Of a stretch of 64,000 bases of DNA, positions 1 to 10,562 are shown piece by piece (positions within the stretch are counted from its first letter, which is position 1; each line of letters opens with the position of its first letter). The notes below the pieces were generated by a model that was not told the origin of the DNA, searched no databases, and saw only the letters and a list, made by a program, of their open reading frames with translations. A program made the translations under genes and the position numbers. Location of the stretch: contig NZ_JACXXJ020000005.1 of NCBI RefSeq assembly GCF_014926405.1, forward strand, positions 1,741,001-1,805,000, in the 5' to 3' direction. This DNA comes from Agrobacterium vitis. Its GTDB lineage: Bacteria > Pseudomonadota > Alphaproteobacteria > Rhizobiales > Rhizobiaceae.

Positions 1-3000
1 TCCTTGACCAGAACGTTGAAGCTTTCCGGAATACCGGCTTCGAACGTATCGTCGCCCCGGACAATCGCCTCGTAGACCTTGGTACGACCGGCCACGTCAT
101 CCGACTTCACCGTCAGCATTTCCTGCAGGGTGTAGGCGGCGCCGTAAGCTTCCAGAGCCCAGACTTCCATTTCCCCGAAGCGCTGACCGCCGAACTGTGC
201 CTTGCCGCCCAAAGGCTGCTGGGTGACGAGCGAGTAAGGGCCGATGGAACGCGCATGGATCTTGTCGTCAACCAAGTGGTTGAGCTTGATCATGTACATA
301 TAACCAACAGTGACCTTACGGTCGAAGGTTTCACCCGTACGTCCATCATAGAGCACCGACTGGCCAGACGTGTGCAGACCGGCGCGGGTCAGCATTTCCG
401 AAACGTCGCTTTCATGCGCACCGTCGAAAACCGGCGTTGCGATAGAAAGGCCGCTCTTGGCCTGATCAGCCAGCCGCAGAAGCGATTCGTCATCGAATTT
501 GGCCACTTCGTCATGCGACTCGCTGGCGTAGAGATCGACCAGTTCCGTCCTGAGCTCGGTGATGTCCAGATGCTTGTGGTAGTCTTCAAGCATCTGCCCG
601 ATCTTGCGACCCATGCCGGCGCAAGCCCAGGCAAGGTGGGTTTCAAGAATCTGGCCGACATTCATACGCGACGGCACGCCGAGCGGGTTCAAAACGATAT
701 CGACATGCGTACCGTCTTCGAGGAACGGCATGTCCTCAACCGGAACGATGCGCGATACCACGCCCTTGTTACCGTGACGGCCAGCCATCTTGTCGCCCGG
801 CTGGATCTTGCGCTTCACAGCAACAAAGACCTTGACCATCTTCATGACGCCCGGAGGCATTTCATCGCCGCGCTGAACCTTCTCGACCTTATCCATGAAG
901 CGCTGTTCAAGGCGCGACTTGGATTCGTCGTACTGGCCGCGAAGCGCTTCCAGCTCACTTTGAACCTTCTCGTCTTCAACGGCGAACATCCACCATTGCG
1001 AACGCGGATATTCAGAAATGACGGCGTTGTTGAGTTCGACGCCCTTCTTGAAACCCTTCGGACCGGCAATCGAAACCTGACCACGCAGCGTGTCAAGCAA
1101 ACGACCATAGACATTGCGGTCCAGGATTGCCTGTTCGTCGTCACGGTCCTTGGCGAGACGTTCGATTTCCTCGCGCTCGATGGCCATGGCGCGCTCGTCT
1201 TTTTCAACGCCGTGGCGGTTGAAAACCCGAACTTCGACAATGGTCCCGAACGTGCCCGGAGGCATGCGCATCGAGGTATCACGAACGTCGGAAGCCTTTT
1301 CACCGAAGATGGCGCGCAGAAGCTTTTCTTCCGGCGTCATCGGGCTTTCGCCCTTCGGAGTGATCTTGCCGACCAGGATATCGCCCGGCTGCACTTCCGC
1401 ACCAATGTAGACGATACCGGCTTCATCGAGGTTGCGAAGCGCTTCTTCCGAGACGTTCGGAATATCGCGGGTGATTTCTTCAGGCCCAAGCTTGGTATCG
1501 CGGGCCATGACTTCGAACTCCTCGATATGGATCGAGGTGAACACGTCTTCGCTAACGATACGCTCCGACATGAGGATCGAGTCCTCATAGTTGTAGCCGT
1601 TCCAGGGCATGAACGCGACGAGCGCGTTGCGGCCAAGCGCCAGGTCGCCGAGGTCGGTCGATGGACCGTCCGCGATGATATCGCCCTTGTTCAGAATATC
1701 GCCGACAGCAACCAGCGGACGCTGGTTAACGCAGGTATTCTGGTTGGACCGCTGGAACTTCTGCAAACGATAGATATCAACACCGGACTTGCCGGCATCG
1801 AGATCTTCCGTGGCGCGGATAACGATACGCGTCGCATCCACCTGGTCGACCACGCCACCACGACGGGCACCGATAGCTGCACCGGAATCGCGTGCCACGA
1901 TCGGCTCCATGCCGGTGCCGACGAACGGTGCTTCAGCCCGCAGCAGCGGCACAGCCTGACGCTGCATGTTGGAGCCCATCAGCGCGCGGTTGGCGTCGTC
2001 GTTTTCCAGGAACGGAATAAGAGCGGCGGCAACGGACACGAGCTGCTTTGGCGAAACGTCCATCAGGTTGATGGTGTCGCGCGGCGACAGCATCACTTCT
2101 CCCGCATGACGGCAGACGACGAACTCTTCGACGAAATGGCCTTCAGCGTTCAGTTCAGCATTGGCCTGGGCGACGTAATACTTGGCCTCTTCCATAGCGG
2201 AAAGGTAGATCACGTCCTTGGTCACCACGCCGTCGATGATCTTACGATACGGGCTTTCGATGAAGCCGTATTTGTTGACCCGTGCGAAGGTGGCAAGCGA
2301 GTTGATCAGACCGATATTCGGGCCTTCAGGCGTCTCAATCGGGCAGATACGGCCGTAATGGGTCGGATGCACGTCGCGCACTTCAAAGCCAGCGCGCTCG
2401 CGGGTCAGACCACCCGGTCCAAGAGCCGAAAGACGGCGCTTGTGGGTGATTTCCGACAGCGGGTTGACCTGGTCCATGAACTGGCTGAGCTGGGACGAAC
2501 CGAAGAACTCGCGCACAGCGGCAGCGGCAGGCTTGGCGTTGATCAGATCCTGCGGCATGACCGTGTCGATTTCGATCGACGACATGCGTTCCTTGATGGC
2601 GCGTTCCATGCGCAGCAGACCCAGGCGATACTGGTTCTCCATCAATTCACCGACGGAACGAACACGACGGTTTCCGAGGTTGTCGATATCGTCGATTTCA
2701 CCCTTGCCGTCACGCAATTCGACCAACATCTTGACCACGGCCAGGATGTCTTCCTTGCGCAGAACGCGCACGGTGTCGGCCACTTCGAGGTCGAGGCGCA
2801 TGTTCATCTTGACGCGGCCAACAGCCGACAGGTCATAGCGCTCGCTGTCGAAGAACAACGAGTTGAACATGGCTTCAGCCGAATCCATGGTCGGCGGCTC
2901 ACCCGGACGCATGACGCGGTAGATATCGAACAGAGCGTCCTGGCGGTTTTCGTTCTTATCGGCAGCCAGTGTGTTGCGGATATAGGCGCCAACATTGATA

Positions 3001-4049
3001 TGGTCGATGCCCAGAACCGGAATCTCTTCGAAGCCCGCATCCAGAATGATCGGCAGGGTCTTCTCGTCGATTTCGTCGCCGGCTTCGAGATAGATCTCAC
3101 CGGTAGCAAAATTGACGATATCCTCGGCCAGATAATTGCCGTAGAGGTCCTCGTCGGTCGCCTTCAGCGCTTTCAGACCCTTGTCCTGCAACTGACGCAG
3201 AAGACGCGGCGTAAGCTTCTTACCGGCTTCGACAACGACTTCGCCGCTATCGGCATCAACCATGTCGACGAGCGTCTTGGAACCCTTCAGCGTTTCCGCC
3301 TGGAAAGGTACGCGCCAGCCCTTGCCATCGCGCTTGTAGTCGGACTTGGAGTAGAAGGTCGAAAGGATCTCTTCGCCATCCATGCCCAGCGCCATCAGCA
3401 GCGAGGTCACGGGGATCTTGCGGCGGCGGTCGATACGGGCGTGGACAATGTCCTTGGCGTCAAACTCGATATCGAGCCAGGAACCGCGATAAGGAATGAC
3501 GCGGGCGGCAAACAGCAGCTTGCCGGAGGAATGGCTCTTGCCCTTGTCGTGGTCGAAGAACACGCCCGGCGAACGGTGCATCTGCGACACGATAACGCGC
3601 TCGGTGCCGTTGACGATAAACGTGCCGTTATTGGTCATCAAAGGCATGTCGCCCATATAGACCGACTGTTCCTTGATGTCCTTGATCGAGCGGGCGCCCG
3701 TATCTTCATCAATATCGAACACGATCAGGCGCAAAGTGACCTTGAGAGGAGCTGCATAGGTCAGGTCGCGCTGGCGGCATTCATCGACGTCGAACTTCGG
3801 CGGCTCGAATTCGTAGGATACGAATTCCAGCATCGACGCACCGGAAAAATCGGTGATCGGGAAGACGGACTTGAAAACGGTTTGAAGTCCCTCGTCGGGA
3901 CGACCACCTTCGGGCTCGTCAACCATGAGGAACTGATCATAAGATGCCTTTTGAACCTCGATGAGGTTCGGCATTTCTGCGACTTCTGGAATTTTTCCGA
4001 AAAACTTGCGTACGCGCCTGCGACCGTTAAAGGAAAGGGTCTGAGCCAT
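1..4049 (-). CDS. rpoB: RNA polymerase beta subunit (3' end cut by the window edge)
   Basis: Catalytic beta subunit of DNA-directed RNA polymerase. The reading frame starts at the ATG at 4049 (N-terminus [18 protein letters not shown]) and stays open to base 1, giving about 1349 codons, so only a few dozen C-terminal residues should lie outside. The rifampicin pocket is visible around 2420-2515 ([13 protein letters not shown], then [19 protein letters not shown]) and carries the usual drug-sensitive residues. Further conserved blocks are [32 protein letters not shown] and the [10 protein letters not shown] block. It is the last visible gene of the rplKAJL-rpoB series, 252 bases downstream of rplL, with an attenuator-like hairpin and a second long hairpin between them. 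rpoC is expected beyond the left edge but is not in the window. The long open frame on the opposite strand is a shadow caused by codon bias. Confidence 0.98.
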   Translation of the reverse strand, partial: MAQTLSFNGRRRVRKFFGKIPEVAEMPNLIEVQKASYDQFLMVDEPEGGRPDEGLQTVFKSVFPITDFSGASMLEFVSYEFEPPKFDVDECRQRDLTYAAPLKVTLRLIVFDIDEDTGARSIKDIKEQSVYMGDMPLMTNNGTFIVNGTERVIVSQMHRSPGVFFDHDKGKSHSSGKLLFAARVIPYRGSWLDIEFDAKDIVHARIDRRRKIPVTSLLMALGMDGEEILSTFYSKSDYKRDGKGWRVPFQAETLKGSKTLVDMVDADSGEVVVEAGKKLTPRLLRQLQDKGLKALKATDEDLYGNYLAEDIVNFATGEIYLEAGDEIDEKTLPIILDAGFEEIPVLGIDHINVGAYIRNTLAADKNENRQDALFDIYRVMRPGEPPTMDSAEAMFNSLFFDSERYDLSAVGRVKMNMRLDLEVADTVRVLRKEDILAVVKMLVELRDGKGEIDDIDNLGNRRVRSVGELMENQYRLGLLRMERAIKERMSSIEIDTVMPQDLINAKPAAAAVREFFGSSQLSQFMDQVNPLSEITHKRRLSALGPGGLTRERAGFEVRDVHPTHYGRICPIETPEGPNIGLINSLATFARVNKYGFIESPYRKIIDGVVTKDVIYLSAMEEAKYYVAQANAELNAEGHFVEEFVVCRHAGEVMLSPRDTINLMDVSPKQLVSVAAALIPFLENDDANRALMGSNMQRQAVPLLRAEAPFVGTGMEPIVARDSGAAIGARRGGVVDQVDATRIVIRATEDLDAGKSGVDIYRLQKFQRSNQNTCVNQRPLVAVGDILNKGDIIADGPSTDLGDLALGRNALVAFMPWNGYNYEDSILMSERIVSEDVFTSIHIEEFEVMARDTKLGPEEITRDIPNVSEEALRNLDEAGIVYIGAEVQPGDILVGKITPKGESPMTPEEKLLRAIFGEKASDVRDTSMRMPPGTFGTIVEVRVFNRHGVEKDERAMAIEREEIERLAKDRDDEQAILDRNVYGRLLDTLRGQVSIAGPKGFKKGVELNNAVISEYPRSQWWMFAVEDEKVQSELEALRGQYDESKSRLEQRFMDKVEKVQRGDEMPPGVMKMVKVFVAVKRKIQPGDKMAGRHGNKGVVSRIVPVEDMPFLEDGTHVDIVLNPLGVPSRMNVGQILETHLAWACAGMGRKIGQMLEDYHKHLDITELRTELVDLYASESHDEVAKFDDESLLRLADQAKSGLSIATPVFDGAHESDVSEMLTRAGLHTSGQSVLYDGRTGETFDRKVTVGYMYMIKLNHLVDDKIHARSIGPYSLVTQQPLGGKAQFGGQRFGEMEVWALEAYGAAYTLQEMLTVKSDDVAGRTKVYEAIVRGDDTFEAGIPESFNVLVK

Positions 4050-4204
4050 CGTCGCTCCTTGTCAGTTTGCACCCGGGCCTGCAACAGACGGCAACCGCTG
4101 GCCAGGCGGCACCATCAATCATGGATCATCAATCTCGTTCCAGTTCAGGCGGGAAGGCCGGTTTGCCTTGAGCGCCAGATCGGAACCATCCTCTTGAGAA
4201 CCCA

Positions 4205-4238
4205 TTACCCAAAAGCCGTTTTACCGGCTTTTGGGTAA
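4205..4238 (-). other. Long hairpin in the rpoB leader (possible RNase III site)
   Basis: A 14-bp perfect inverted repeat (arms 4205-4218 and 4225-4238, extendable by one A-T pair) surrounds a six-base loop. It lies between the rplL-distal attenuator hairpin and the rpoB start. In E. coli the rplL-rpoB spacer carries an RNase III processing site in a similar position; the same role here is inference. Confidence 0.6.
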
Positions 4239-4250
4239 TAATTTCCGCCA

Positions 4251-4292
4251 GGAAAACGGCTCCGGAGAGAGTTTACACCCTCGCCGGAGCCG
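4251..4292 (-). terminator. Attenuator-type hairpin between rplL and rpoB
   Basis: Read on the minus strand, a 9-bp GC-rich stem (arms 4284-4292 and 4257-4265) is followed by a TTTTCC run directly after the rplL stop codon. It looks like a partial intrinsic terminator that would reduce rpoB transcription relative to the ribosomal-protein genes, as is known for this spacer in enterobacteria. The short U tract suggests it is leaky. Confidence 0.7.
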
Positions 4293-4301
4293 AAGTCTGA
4301 A

Positions 4302-4676
4302 TTACTTGACGTCAACCTTGGCGCCAGCGTCTTCAAGCTTCTTCTTCAGGTCAGCAGCTTCAGCCTTGGAAACGGCTTCCTTGACAGCCTTCGGAGCGCC
4401 TTCAACGAGGTCCTTGGCTTCCTTCAGGCCGAGGCCTGTGATCGCGCGAACTTCCTTGATGACGTTGATCTTGTTTGCACCGGCTTCGGTCAGGATAACG
4501 TCGAACTCGGTCTTTTCTTCTTCAACAACGGCAGCAGCAGCGCCACCGGCAGCAGCAGCAGCTACAGGAGCAGCTGCAGATACGCCCCACTTTTCTTCGA
4601 GCAGCTTGGAAAGCTCAGCAGCTTCCAGAACGGTCAAAGAGGAGAGGTCTTCTACGATCTTAGCGAGATCAGCCAT
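4302..4676 (-). CDS. rplL: 50S ribosomal protein L7/L12
   Basis: The 124-aa acidic stalk protein binds L10 as dimers and recruits translation GTPases. The sequence shows the N-terminal dimerisation helix ([31 protein letters not shown] in full length), an Ala/Val/Gly-rich hinge at about residues 33-50, and the C-terminal domain with [17 protein letters not shown] and [16 protein letters not shown]. The length is typical. An AGGA motif lies eight bases upstream of the ATG. It follows rplJ by 68 bases and is separated from rpoB by two hairpins. Confidence 0.98.
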   Translation of the reverse strand: MADLAKIVEDLSSLTVLEAAELSKLLEEKWGVSAAAPVAAAAAGGAAAAVVEEEKTEFDVILTEAGANKINVIKEVRAITGLGLKEAKDLVEGAPKAVKEAVSKAEAADLKKKLEDAGAKVDVK

Positions 4677-4744
4677 TTTACTAGTCCTTTATCAGTGTTC
4701 GGTTCGAAACGAACTGGTTTGGGTATGAACAGCGAAAAACCGCC

Positions 4745-5263
4745 TTACGCGGCTTCGTCCTTCTTGGCATAAGCCGCAAACACGCGAGCAAGCTGAGCTG
4801 CCGGTGCCTGAACAACGCCTGCGATGCGAGTAGCCGGGGTCTGAATCATGCCGACCAGCTTTGCACGCAGCTCGTCCAGCGAAGGCAGGGTCGCAAGCGA
4901 CTTGACTGCATCCACGGAGAGCGTGGTTGTTCCCATGGAACCACCGAGAACAACGAGCTTGTCGTTAATCTTGGCGAAATCCATGACGACTTTCGGAGCC
5001 GTGATTGGGTCAACGCTGTATGCAATCAGCGTCTGGCCCTTGAAGAGATCTGTCATCCCTTCCGACTCCGTGCCCTGAAGAGCGATCTTGGCCAGACGGT
5101 TCTTCGCGACTTTGACGGTGCCGCCAGCAGCGCGCATTTTTGAACGGAAGTCGTTCATCTGCGCAACCGTGACACCAGCATAGTGGGCCACAACAACCGA
5201 ACCAGAAGCCTTGAAGACTTCGTTCAGTTCTGTGACGAATTCGCGTTTTTCCGCTCTTTCCAC
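4745..5263 (-). CDS. rplJ: 50S ribosomal protein L10
   Basis: L10 anchors the L7/L12 stalk to 23S rRNA and, in enterobacteria, represses its own operon by binding the mRNA leader. The frame is open further upstream, but a GTG at 5263 preceded by GGAGACA gives [21 protein letters not shown], the standard L10 N-terminus, and a normal length of 172 aa. Conserved features include [17 protein letters not shown] and the KNRLAKIAL block. The upstream 343 bases form a structured leader, in keeping with autoregulation. Confidence 0.95.
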   Translation of the reverse strand: MERAEKREFVTELNEVFKASGSVVVAHYAGVTVAQMNDFRSKMRAAGGTVKVAKNRLAKIALQGTESEGMTDLFKGQTLIAYSVDPITAPKVVMDFAKINDKLVVLGGSMGTTTLSVDAVKSLATLPSLDELRAKLVGMIQTPATRIAGVVQAPAAQLARVFAAYAKKDEAA

Positions 5264-5606
5264 TGTCTGTCTCCAGTAGACGGGACCGCAATCCTGCAGG
5301 CCCCATCGGGTTTGCCTTTGCCTCAAGGGATCTAAACTCGTCAGATCCCAAGCGACGCTTGAGGATCCTGTCCCCCCGCACTGTCACCCGAAGGCGTCAG
5401 GCACAAGGCACACAAGGCTCGAACCGACACTTCCGTAACGCCTTGGCGTTCGTGAAGAATTTCGGGTCTTACCCGTCTCATGCAGGCAAATATTAAGGCC
5501 TTGCGGCCGCCCACAATCTCGGACAGGAAATCCGGCTATAAAACCGGACATTCCCGGTCCCGAAGGACCGGGAATTCTTGAATACGGGGTGGAACACCCC
5601 GAAAAA
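5264..5606 (-). promoter_or_regulatory. Structured rplJ leader (L10-leader-like region)
   Basis: This 343-base gap between rplA and rplJ holds no gene. Just after rplA there are three hairpins: 5585-5601 (CGGGG arms), 5550-5575 (a strong stem around a CGAA/TTCG tetraloop) and 5531-5548 (TCCGG/CCGGA arms). Further hairpin-forming GC tracts lie at 5330-5400. Known biology: L10 or L10-L7/L12 binds such leaders to control rplJL-rpoBC. I did not fold the RNA, so the precise L10 site is not identified. Confidence 0.55.
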
Positions 5607-6302
5607 TTAAGCTGTGACCGACGATGGGTCGATCTTGACGCCAGGACCCATGGTCGAGGAGATCGCTACGCGCTTGACGTAGTTACCCTTGGCGCCAGCC
5701 GGCTTTGCCTTGATGACAGCATCAGCAAAGGCCTTGATGTTTTCTTCAAGAGCCTTGGCTTCGAACGAGGCCTTGCCGATACCGGCGTGGATGATACCAG
5801 CCTTCTCAACGCGGAACTCAACGGCGCCGCCCTTGGAAGCCTTAACGGCACCAGCAACGTCCATGGTCACAGTGCCGACCTTCGGGTTCGGCATCATGCC
5901 ACGCGGGCCGAGAACCTTACCGAGACGGCCGACCAGCGGCATCATGTCAGGCGTTGCGATGCAACGGTCGAAGTCGATCTTGCCACCCTGGACGATTTCG
6001 ACCAGGTCTTCGGCGCCAACAACTTCAGCGCCAGCTGCACGGGCTTCATCAGCCTTTGCGCCACGAGCGAAGACGGCAACGCGAACGTCGCGGCCAGTGC
6101 CGTTCGGCAGATTGACAACGCCACGAACCATCTGGTCGGCGTGACGTGGGTCAACGCCCAGGTTCATGGCGATTTCGATGGTTTCATCGAACTTGGCAAC
6201 GGCACGTTCCTTGACCATCGAAATGGCGTCGGACAGAGCAACCAGCTTGGTGGGATCAACGCCTTCGCGGATCTTCTGAATACGCTTTGCAAGCTTTGCC
6301 AT
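5607..6302 (-). CDS. rplA: 50S ribosomal protein L1
   Basis: L1 forms the mobile L1 stalk at the E site and can repress the rplKA mRNA. The start chosen is the ATG at 6302 ([17 protein letters not shown]), giving 231 aa; a TTG six bases further up is also open but less likely. Conserved segments include [36 protein letters not shown] and [18 protein letters not shown]. The start lies two bases after the rplK stop, with a GGTAGG ribosome-binding sequence inside the end of rplK, so translation is probably coupled. Confidence 0.98.
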   Translation of the reverse strand: MAKLAKRIQKIREGVDPTKLVALSDAISMVKERAVAKFDETIEIAMNLGVDPRHADQMVRGVVNLPNGTGRDVRVAVFARGAKADEARAAGAEVVGAEDLVEIVQGGKIDFDRCIATPDMMPLVGRLGKVLGPRGMMPNPKVGTVTMDVAGAVKASKGGAVEFRVEKAGIIHAGIGKASFEAKALEENIKAFADAVIKAKPAGAKGNYVKRVAISSTMGPGVKIDPSSVTA

Positions 6303-6304
6303 GA

Positions 6305-6736
6305 TCAACCTACCACTTCCAGGCCCATGGAGCGGGCAGAGCCCTCAACCATTGCCATAGCGCCGTCAACGTCGGCAGCATTCAGGTCCTTCATCTTGGC
6401 TTCAGCGATCGTGCGAACCTGAGCCTTAGTGATAGTACCAGCTTTTCCACCCTTGCCCGGAGTCTTAGAACCGGACTGGATCTTAGCTTCCTTCTTCAAC
6501 CAGTAAGTCACCGGCGGCTGCTTCATGATGAAGGTGAAGGACTTGTCCTGGTAATAGGTAATGACGACCGGGATCGGCATGCCCTTTTCCATTTCCTGCG
6601 TAGCGGCATTGAACGCCTTGCAGAATTCCATGATGTTTACGCCACGCTGACCAAGCGCAGGACCGATTGGCGGGGACGGGTTAGCCGATCCTGCCTTGAC
6701 CTGAAGCTTGAGCTGGCCTGCAACTTTCTTAGCCAT
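6305..6736 (-). CDS. rplK: 50S ribosomal protein L11
   Basis: L11 binds the GTPase-associated region of 23S rRNA and is needed for RelA activation. The ATG at 6736 gives [20 protein letters not shown] and 143 aa, the usual length; the open frame reaches further up but without similarity. The proline-rich hinge ([20 protein letters not shown]) and the C-terminal [20 protein letters not shown] segment are present. A purine-rich GAGAGAA motif precedes the start. It lies 146 bases downstream of nusG, with a short GGGAGG hairpin in the gap. Confidence 0.98.
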   Translation of the reverse strand: MAKKVAGQLKLQVKAGSANPSPPIGPALGQRGVNIMEFCKAFNAATQEMEKGMPIPVVITYYQDKSFTFIMKQPPVTYWLKKEAKIQSGSKTPGKGGKAGTITKAQVRTIAEAKMKDLNAADVDGAMAMVEGSARSMGLEVVG

Positions 6737-6882
6737 TTCTCTCTGCCTTTCTATCAGACCGGTTGCCCGGCCCACTCATGCCGGACATGCCGGCGGCTGC
6801 GGTTGCGTGGTGCGTATGAACGATCCGGCTTAAGAGACCGCCGCACTCCCACGCGAAACGGGAGGTTACCCTCCCGCAGCAA

Positions 6883-7413
6883 TCAGACCTTTTCGACCTG
6901 ACTGTATTCAAGCTCGACCGGTGTAGCGCGGCCAAAGATCGACACCTCGACCTTAAGGCGCGACCGCTCTTCATCGACATCCTGAACAACACCGTTGAAG
7001 GATGCAAAAGGACCGTCGGAAACGCGAACCTGCTCGCCGATCTCGAAGGACAGCGAGGACTTGGGACGCTCGACACCCTCCTGAACCTGACCGAGAATCC
7101 GATCAGCCTCATAGTCAGGAATCGGAACCGGCTTATTGTCGGAACCCAGGAAGCCCGTGACCTTCGGGGTATTCTTGATCAGGTGGTAGACCTCATCGGT
7201 CAAATTCGCCCGCACCAGCACATAGCCGGGGAAGAATTTGCGCTCACTGTCCACCTTGCGGCCCCGACGAACCTCGACGACCTTCTCGGTCGGAACGAGA
7301 ATCTTTTCAAAGAGATGTCCAAGACCCTTCTGACGAGCCTTCTCTTCGATCGATTCCGCAACCTTCTTTTCAAAATTCGAATATGCGTGGACGATATACC
7401 AACGTGCAGCCAT
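6883..7413 (-). CDS. nusG: Transcription termination/antitermination protein NusG
   Basis: NusG binds the RNA polymerase clamp and links it to Rho or ribosomal S10. The 176-aa protein has the NGN domain ([20 protein letters not shown], then [20 protein letters not shown]) and a C-terminal KOW domain around residues 122-150 ([19 protein letters not shown]). The length is typical for bacteria. It starts 16 bases after the secE stop, the usual secE-nusG pairing. Confidence 0.98.
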   Translation of the reverse strand: MAARWYIVHAYSNFEKKVAESIEEKARQKGLGHLFEKILVPTEKVVEVRRGRKVDSERKFFPGYVLVRANLTDEVYHLIKNTPKVTGFLGSDNKPVPIPDYEADRILGQVQEGVERPKSSLSFEIGEQVRVSDGPFASFNGVVQDVDEERSRLKVEVSIFGRATPVELEYSQVEKV

Positions 7414-7429
7414 GTTCGTTCCCGTCCTG

Positions 7430-7630
7430 TTAATTGCCGAGATTCAGGACAAGGCTCAAAACCCAGCCGATAACCTGATCCGCCGCAAAGAAAAACAGCG
7501 AGGCAAAAATCACCATGGCCAACACCATCAGCGTCGAGATCACAGTCTCGCGGCGCGACGGCCAGGTGACTTTGGACGTTTCGGAGCGAACCTGCTGCAA
7601 AAACGCAAATGGATTAGTCTTCGATGCCAT
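7430..7630 (-). CDS. secE: Protein translocase subunit SecE
   Basis: SecE clamps SecY in the SecYEG channel of the inner membrane. The 66-aa product is the short, single-membrane-segment type: an amphipathic N-terminal stretch ([20 protein letters not shown], with the conserved KVTWPSR motif) followed by one hydrophobic helix ([20 protein letters not shown]). It lies between tRNA-Trp and nusG, as in many bacteria. Confidence 0.97.
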   Translation of the reverse strand: MASKTNPFAFLQQVRSETSKVTWPSRRETVISTLMVLAMVIFASLFFFAADQVIGWVLSLVLNLGN

Positions 7631-7812
7631 CTAATGCCCACGCATTTACGGCACGTAAAGCTGAAAAGATCAGCCCCACGCACCGCGTGTCTGTTTGAGT
7701 GTTACATAAACGCCGATTCTCACTTTAACAAGGGCAAAACCGACATTTAAACAAATTCTACAACGCCAAAACCCACCAGCCGAAAAAATCAATTCCAACA
7801 CTGTGTGAAAAA

Positions 7813-7888
<76 letters not shown>

Positions 7889-8009
7889 ATCTGCACGTCC
7901 GAGTGATGCGCCGATGGCGATCCCGTCCGTTGCTTGGCGCTCCGTTTAAGACGGTCGGTGACGATTGGCAAGAGGGTTTTTTGCACATTCAGGACAAAAT
8001 ACCATTTTC

Positions 8010-8663
8010 CTACCAGTGACGACTATAGCTCGCCCGAAAGGTCGTCGAAGGTGCATCGAGCAGATTGGTCATCGCGGCGGAAAGACCAACATCGCCGAAA
8101 ACCTTTTTCTCAATACCGACAGATCCCGTCGTCGTCGCATCAAGCTGATCGATACCCGCTTCGCTGTAAAGCGACGCCGACCAATCCGGCATGGACAAAT
8201 CCAGCCGCTGGCTCGCCGATAGCCCCGCCCCGTCACCACTGACCCGGCGCACCTCGATAATGCGCGTCGAGCCAAGCGTGAAATCAGGCGTCAGTGTCCA
8301 GTTCCAGGCGCGTTCCATCGACAGGCTGGAAGCACCCGTTGCGGGCGTGAAACTGGTATTGAGGTAGGTCGCAGGCCCATTCGTTTTGTCGTTCCCTTCC
8401 AGCCGCACCCGCCCCCAAAGCCGTAACGGCAGTGTGGATTGATCCACCTGCCCGCTCTTGGTGGCGATAACAGAGGTATCGACACCTATTTTCGGTTCAA
8501 AGGCATTACGCAACTGAACGCCGGTTTGAATAGCAACGCCGCTCGTGCCGTTGCGTGAGACGTTCCAGATCAGCGGTCGGCCAAAGTCGGCAGCCTGGCC
8601 AACCCAGGCAAATGGTAGAATCAAAAAAGGCGCAATCGCAACCGCGCACATCAGACGAATCAT
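8010..8663 (-). CDS. Predicted secreted beta-barrel-like protein, function unknown
   Basis: I do not recognise a named family. The 217-aa product begins with a signal peptide (hydrophobic core AVAIAPFLILPFAWV; probable cleavage after GQA at about residue 24). The mature part consists of alternating polar/hydrophobic strands rich in T, S, G and aromatic residues, has no cysteine, and ends in the aromatic residue W (FRASYSRHW), as many outer-membrane barrels do. This suggests, but does not prove, an outer-membrane location. It is the third gene of a minus-strand group that separates tuf from tRNA-Trp; the gap to the preceding gene is 137 bases, so it may have its own promoter. Confidence 0.7.
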   Translation of the reverse strand: MIRLMCAVAIAPFLILPFAWVGQAADFGRPLIWNVSRNGTSGVAIQTGVQLRNAFEPKIGVDTSVIATKSGQVDQSTLPLRLWGRVRLEGNDKTNGPATYLNTSFTPATGASSLSMERAWNWTLTPDFTLGSTRIIEVRRVSGDGAGLSASQRLDLSMPDWSASLYSEAGIDQLDATTTGSVGIEKKVFGDVGLSAAMTNLLDAPSTTFRASYSRHW

Positions 8664-8800
8664 AGACGCATCTTTATGTGTTCAGGGTGGGCTCGGCCCC
8701 AAGCAAAGCGGGACGGTGTAGATAGTTATATCACTATGTTACAGGGCAGCTCTCGCAGCCGCAAGTCACGTTTTTGCGTTGCAGCATGACAAGGCTTTGA

Positions 8801-9658
8801 TCAACTCTTCGCCTTTTTGGCGTTCAATCGCTGTTTTCTGGTTTTCGGCTTCAGCTTTTTGGAGAGCTGATAAAACCATCGCAGGATCTTGGTGACGGAA
8901 ATCAGCTTATCGATTTCCTTGTTTGACCCTTCAAGGCGGCTGGCCAGCACGTCAGCAGCAGACAGCGCAACCGCCCCCTCGCTCAAGTCCGGAAATCGTT
9001 GCAGTAGCGCAGCATAAGCATTTTTTTCGGCTGCCCCTGGCGCGACCAGTTTGCCGGAATGGATGAACAATCGCAGCACGACTTGTTCGAATGTCCAATC
9101 ATGCAGATGAAAGACTTTCCACTTCTCACTGCGCCGCGCTGAAAATCCATCCAACAGGATGGTCTTTTCGGGCAGGTGCTCGCTCAGCCACAAGGCCAAG
9201 GCAAAACCGCTGGTCGGAATATGATCTTCAGGGTAAAAACTGGAAAAATGGTTGGAGAGATCCAGATGACCGACCGCAGCCCCCTCGAATTTTGTCGCAT
9301 CACTGAACAATTCGCCAGGATGGGCCCTGACATTCATCACGCCCAGAAATTCATCGCCCGGAAAATAGCCAAGCACATTCTTGACTTCCTTGCGGTAAAC
9401 GATGTTGGCGCCGACCGAACCACTGCGCGCCACCAGCAGAGACGGGCGATCGAACGGCTTGTCGAGAATCTTGTAGACCTTATTGAAAAAAACGAACAAG
9501 GCAGTTTGTGGCAGTTCGCGCCGCAGCCTGTCCACATTGGCCTCCTCGCTGTTGGCGACGAGGACAATGTGAGTGAAACGGCCGAGCAACGCCTGCCAGT
9601 CCGTGAAGGCCTGGATGCTGGCGGTCGTGGGGCGCGCGCTGCCGTTCTGGACTGTCAT
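8801..9658 (-). CDS. Conserved hypothetical, possibly glycosyltransferase-like
   Basis: The 285-aa product starts at the ATG at 9658 (MTVQNGSARPTTASIQ), only two bases after the stop of the upstream glycosyltransferase gene, so the two are probably translated together. There is no signal peptide. The N-terminal part looks like an alpha/beta nucleotide-binding fold (HIVLVANSEEANVDRLRREL). A central PTSGFALALWLSEHLP and ILLDGF followed by FHLHDWTFEQ resemble the conserved blocks of sialyltransferase-like (GT29-type) enzymes, but this is weak, memory-based similarity. The C-terminus is strongly basic (KLKPKTRKQRLNAKKAKS). A role in surface glycan assembly together with its neighbour is inference. 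Confidence 0.65.
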   Translation of the reverse strand: MTVQNGSARPTTASIQAFTDWQALLGRFTHIVLVANSEEANVDRLRRELPQTALFVFFNKVYKILDKPFDRPSLLVARSGSVGANIVYRKEVKNVLGYFPGDEFLGVMNVRAHPGELFSDATKFEGAAVGHLDLSNHFSSFYPEDHIPTSGFALALWLSEHLPEKTILLDGFSARRSEKWKVFHLHDWTFEQVVLRLFIHSGKLVAPGAAEKNAYAALLQRFPDLSEGAVALSAADVLASRLEGSNKEIDKLISVTKILRWFYQLSKKLKPKTRKQRLNAKKAKS

Positions 9659-9660
9659 GG

Positions 9661-10350
9661 TCACAGGCTCTGTGTGACGTGCAGCATGCGTTCGCGGGCA
9701 GCAAACCACTCTTCTGCATAATCGTCATTCTTGTATTGTTCGAAATAAGGGCCGCCATCGGTGAAATGGACAATCTTGGCGGCCGGGTCATGGTCATATT
9801 CGTTGACCAGATAATTCCAATGCAGCGGCAGCCCACCGATCAGGTCATCACTTTCAAGCCATTTGAACTGATGCAGTTGCAGACCGGTTGCGGTGTTGAC
9901 GTAATCCTTGGTCAGCGCCGTGCATTTGGCGTTGTTGAACAGCATGACGCTCGACCAGTTCTTCTTTTCGTATTTGGTCTGAGTCTGACCGAGAAACTTG
10001 GTTTCCACCTTTGGCTGGTAGTCATGCTTGACGCACATCACGGCGTAGCGGTCGTCGCGCAGCGCCCAGAGTTCGGCCAGATCGGCGCGCGCCAGCATGT
10101 CGCAATCCATGAACATGCTCCAGCCCTGGTAATCGCTGAGAAAAGGCACGAGAAACCGGGAGAAGGAAAACTCCGTCGATTGCAGTGGATTGCGTTCGCG
10201 CGTGAAAATACCGGCCAGATTGTCGAGGACGATGGGTGTGAAGGCGACGGGAATGGACGAATGTTCAAGAATGCTCTGCGCGAGCACATGATAGGCCACG
10301 ACTTCCTTTGTATCGAAGCCAATGAAAATCTGAAGCTTGTTGTCCAACAC
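9661..10350 (-). CDS. Glycosyltransferase, GT8-like
   Basis: The 229-aa product has a cytosolic GT-A fold: an N-terminal sheet (LQIFIGFDTKEVVAYHVLAQ), the donor-binding DxD motif in WSMFMDCDMLARADL at about residue 85, and a later WNYLVNEY...IVHFTDGGPYF segment typical of GT8-like enzymes that use UDP-sugars. The acceptor is unknown. The start was set at the GTG at 10350 because AGGAG lies five bases upstream and the similarity begins there; the frame is open a further 27 codons. It heads a minus-strand pair with the next gene and stands between tuf and tRNA-Trp, an unusual place for envelope genes. Confidence 0.8.
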   Translation of the reverse strand: MLDNKLQIFIGFDTKEVVAYHVLAQSILEHSSIPVAFTPIVLDNLAGIFTRERNPLQSTEFSFSRFLVPFLSDYQGWSMFMDCDMLARADLAELWALRDDRYAVMCVKHDYQPKVETKFLGQTQTKYEKKNWSSVMLFNNAKCTALTKDYVNTATGLQLHQFKWLESDDLIGGLPLHWNYLVNEYDHDPAAKIVHFTDGGPYFEQYKNDDYAEEWFAARERMLHVTQSL

Positions 10351-10562
10351 CGCAACTCCTGAAATTGTACGTCTGTTTCTTTTAAAGGATAGGGACCGCT
10401 GCGGACAAGAGAACCAAGCGCTTAACTGCATTAGCCACCAAGAATTTGCAGTACGGCTTGCCGTTTTGCAGATTTTCTCATGGTCTCCATCGCAATAGCG
10501 TCCAATTTGAGGAAGGCGGCTCCTTAGAAACGTAATCAGTTCAACCGTAACGTCCTAAACGC

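Noticed and set aside
255..4238. A 1327-codon plus-strand open frame
   Set aside because: It is antisense to rpoB, whose protein is clearly conserved; the long frame arises from strongly biased codon use.
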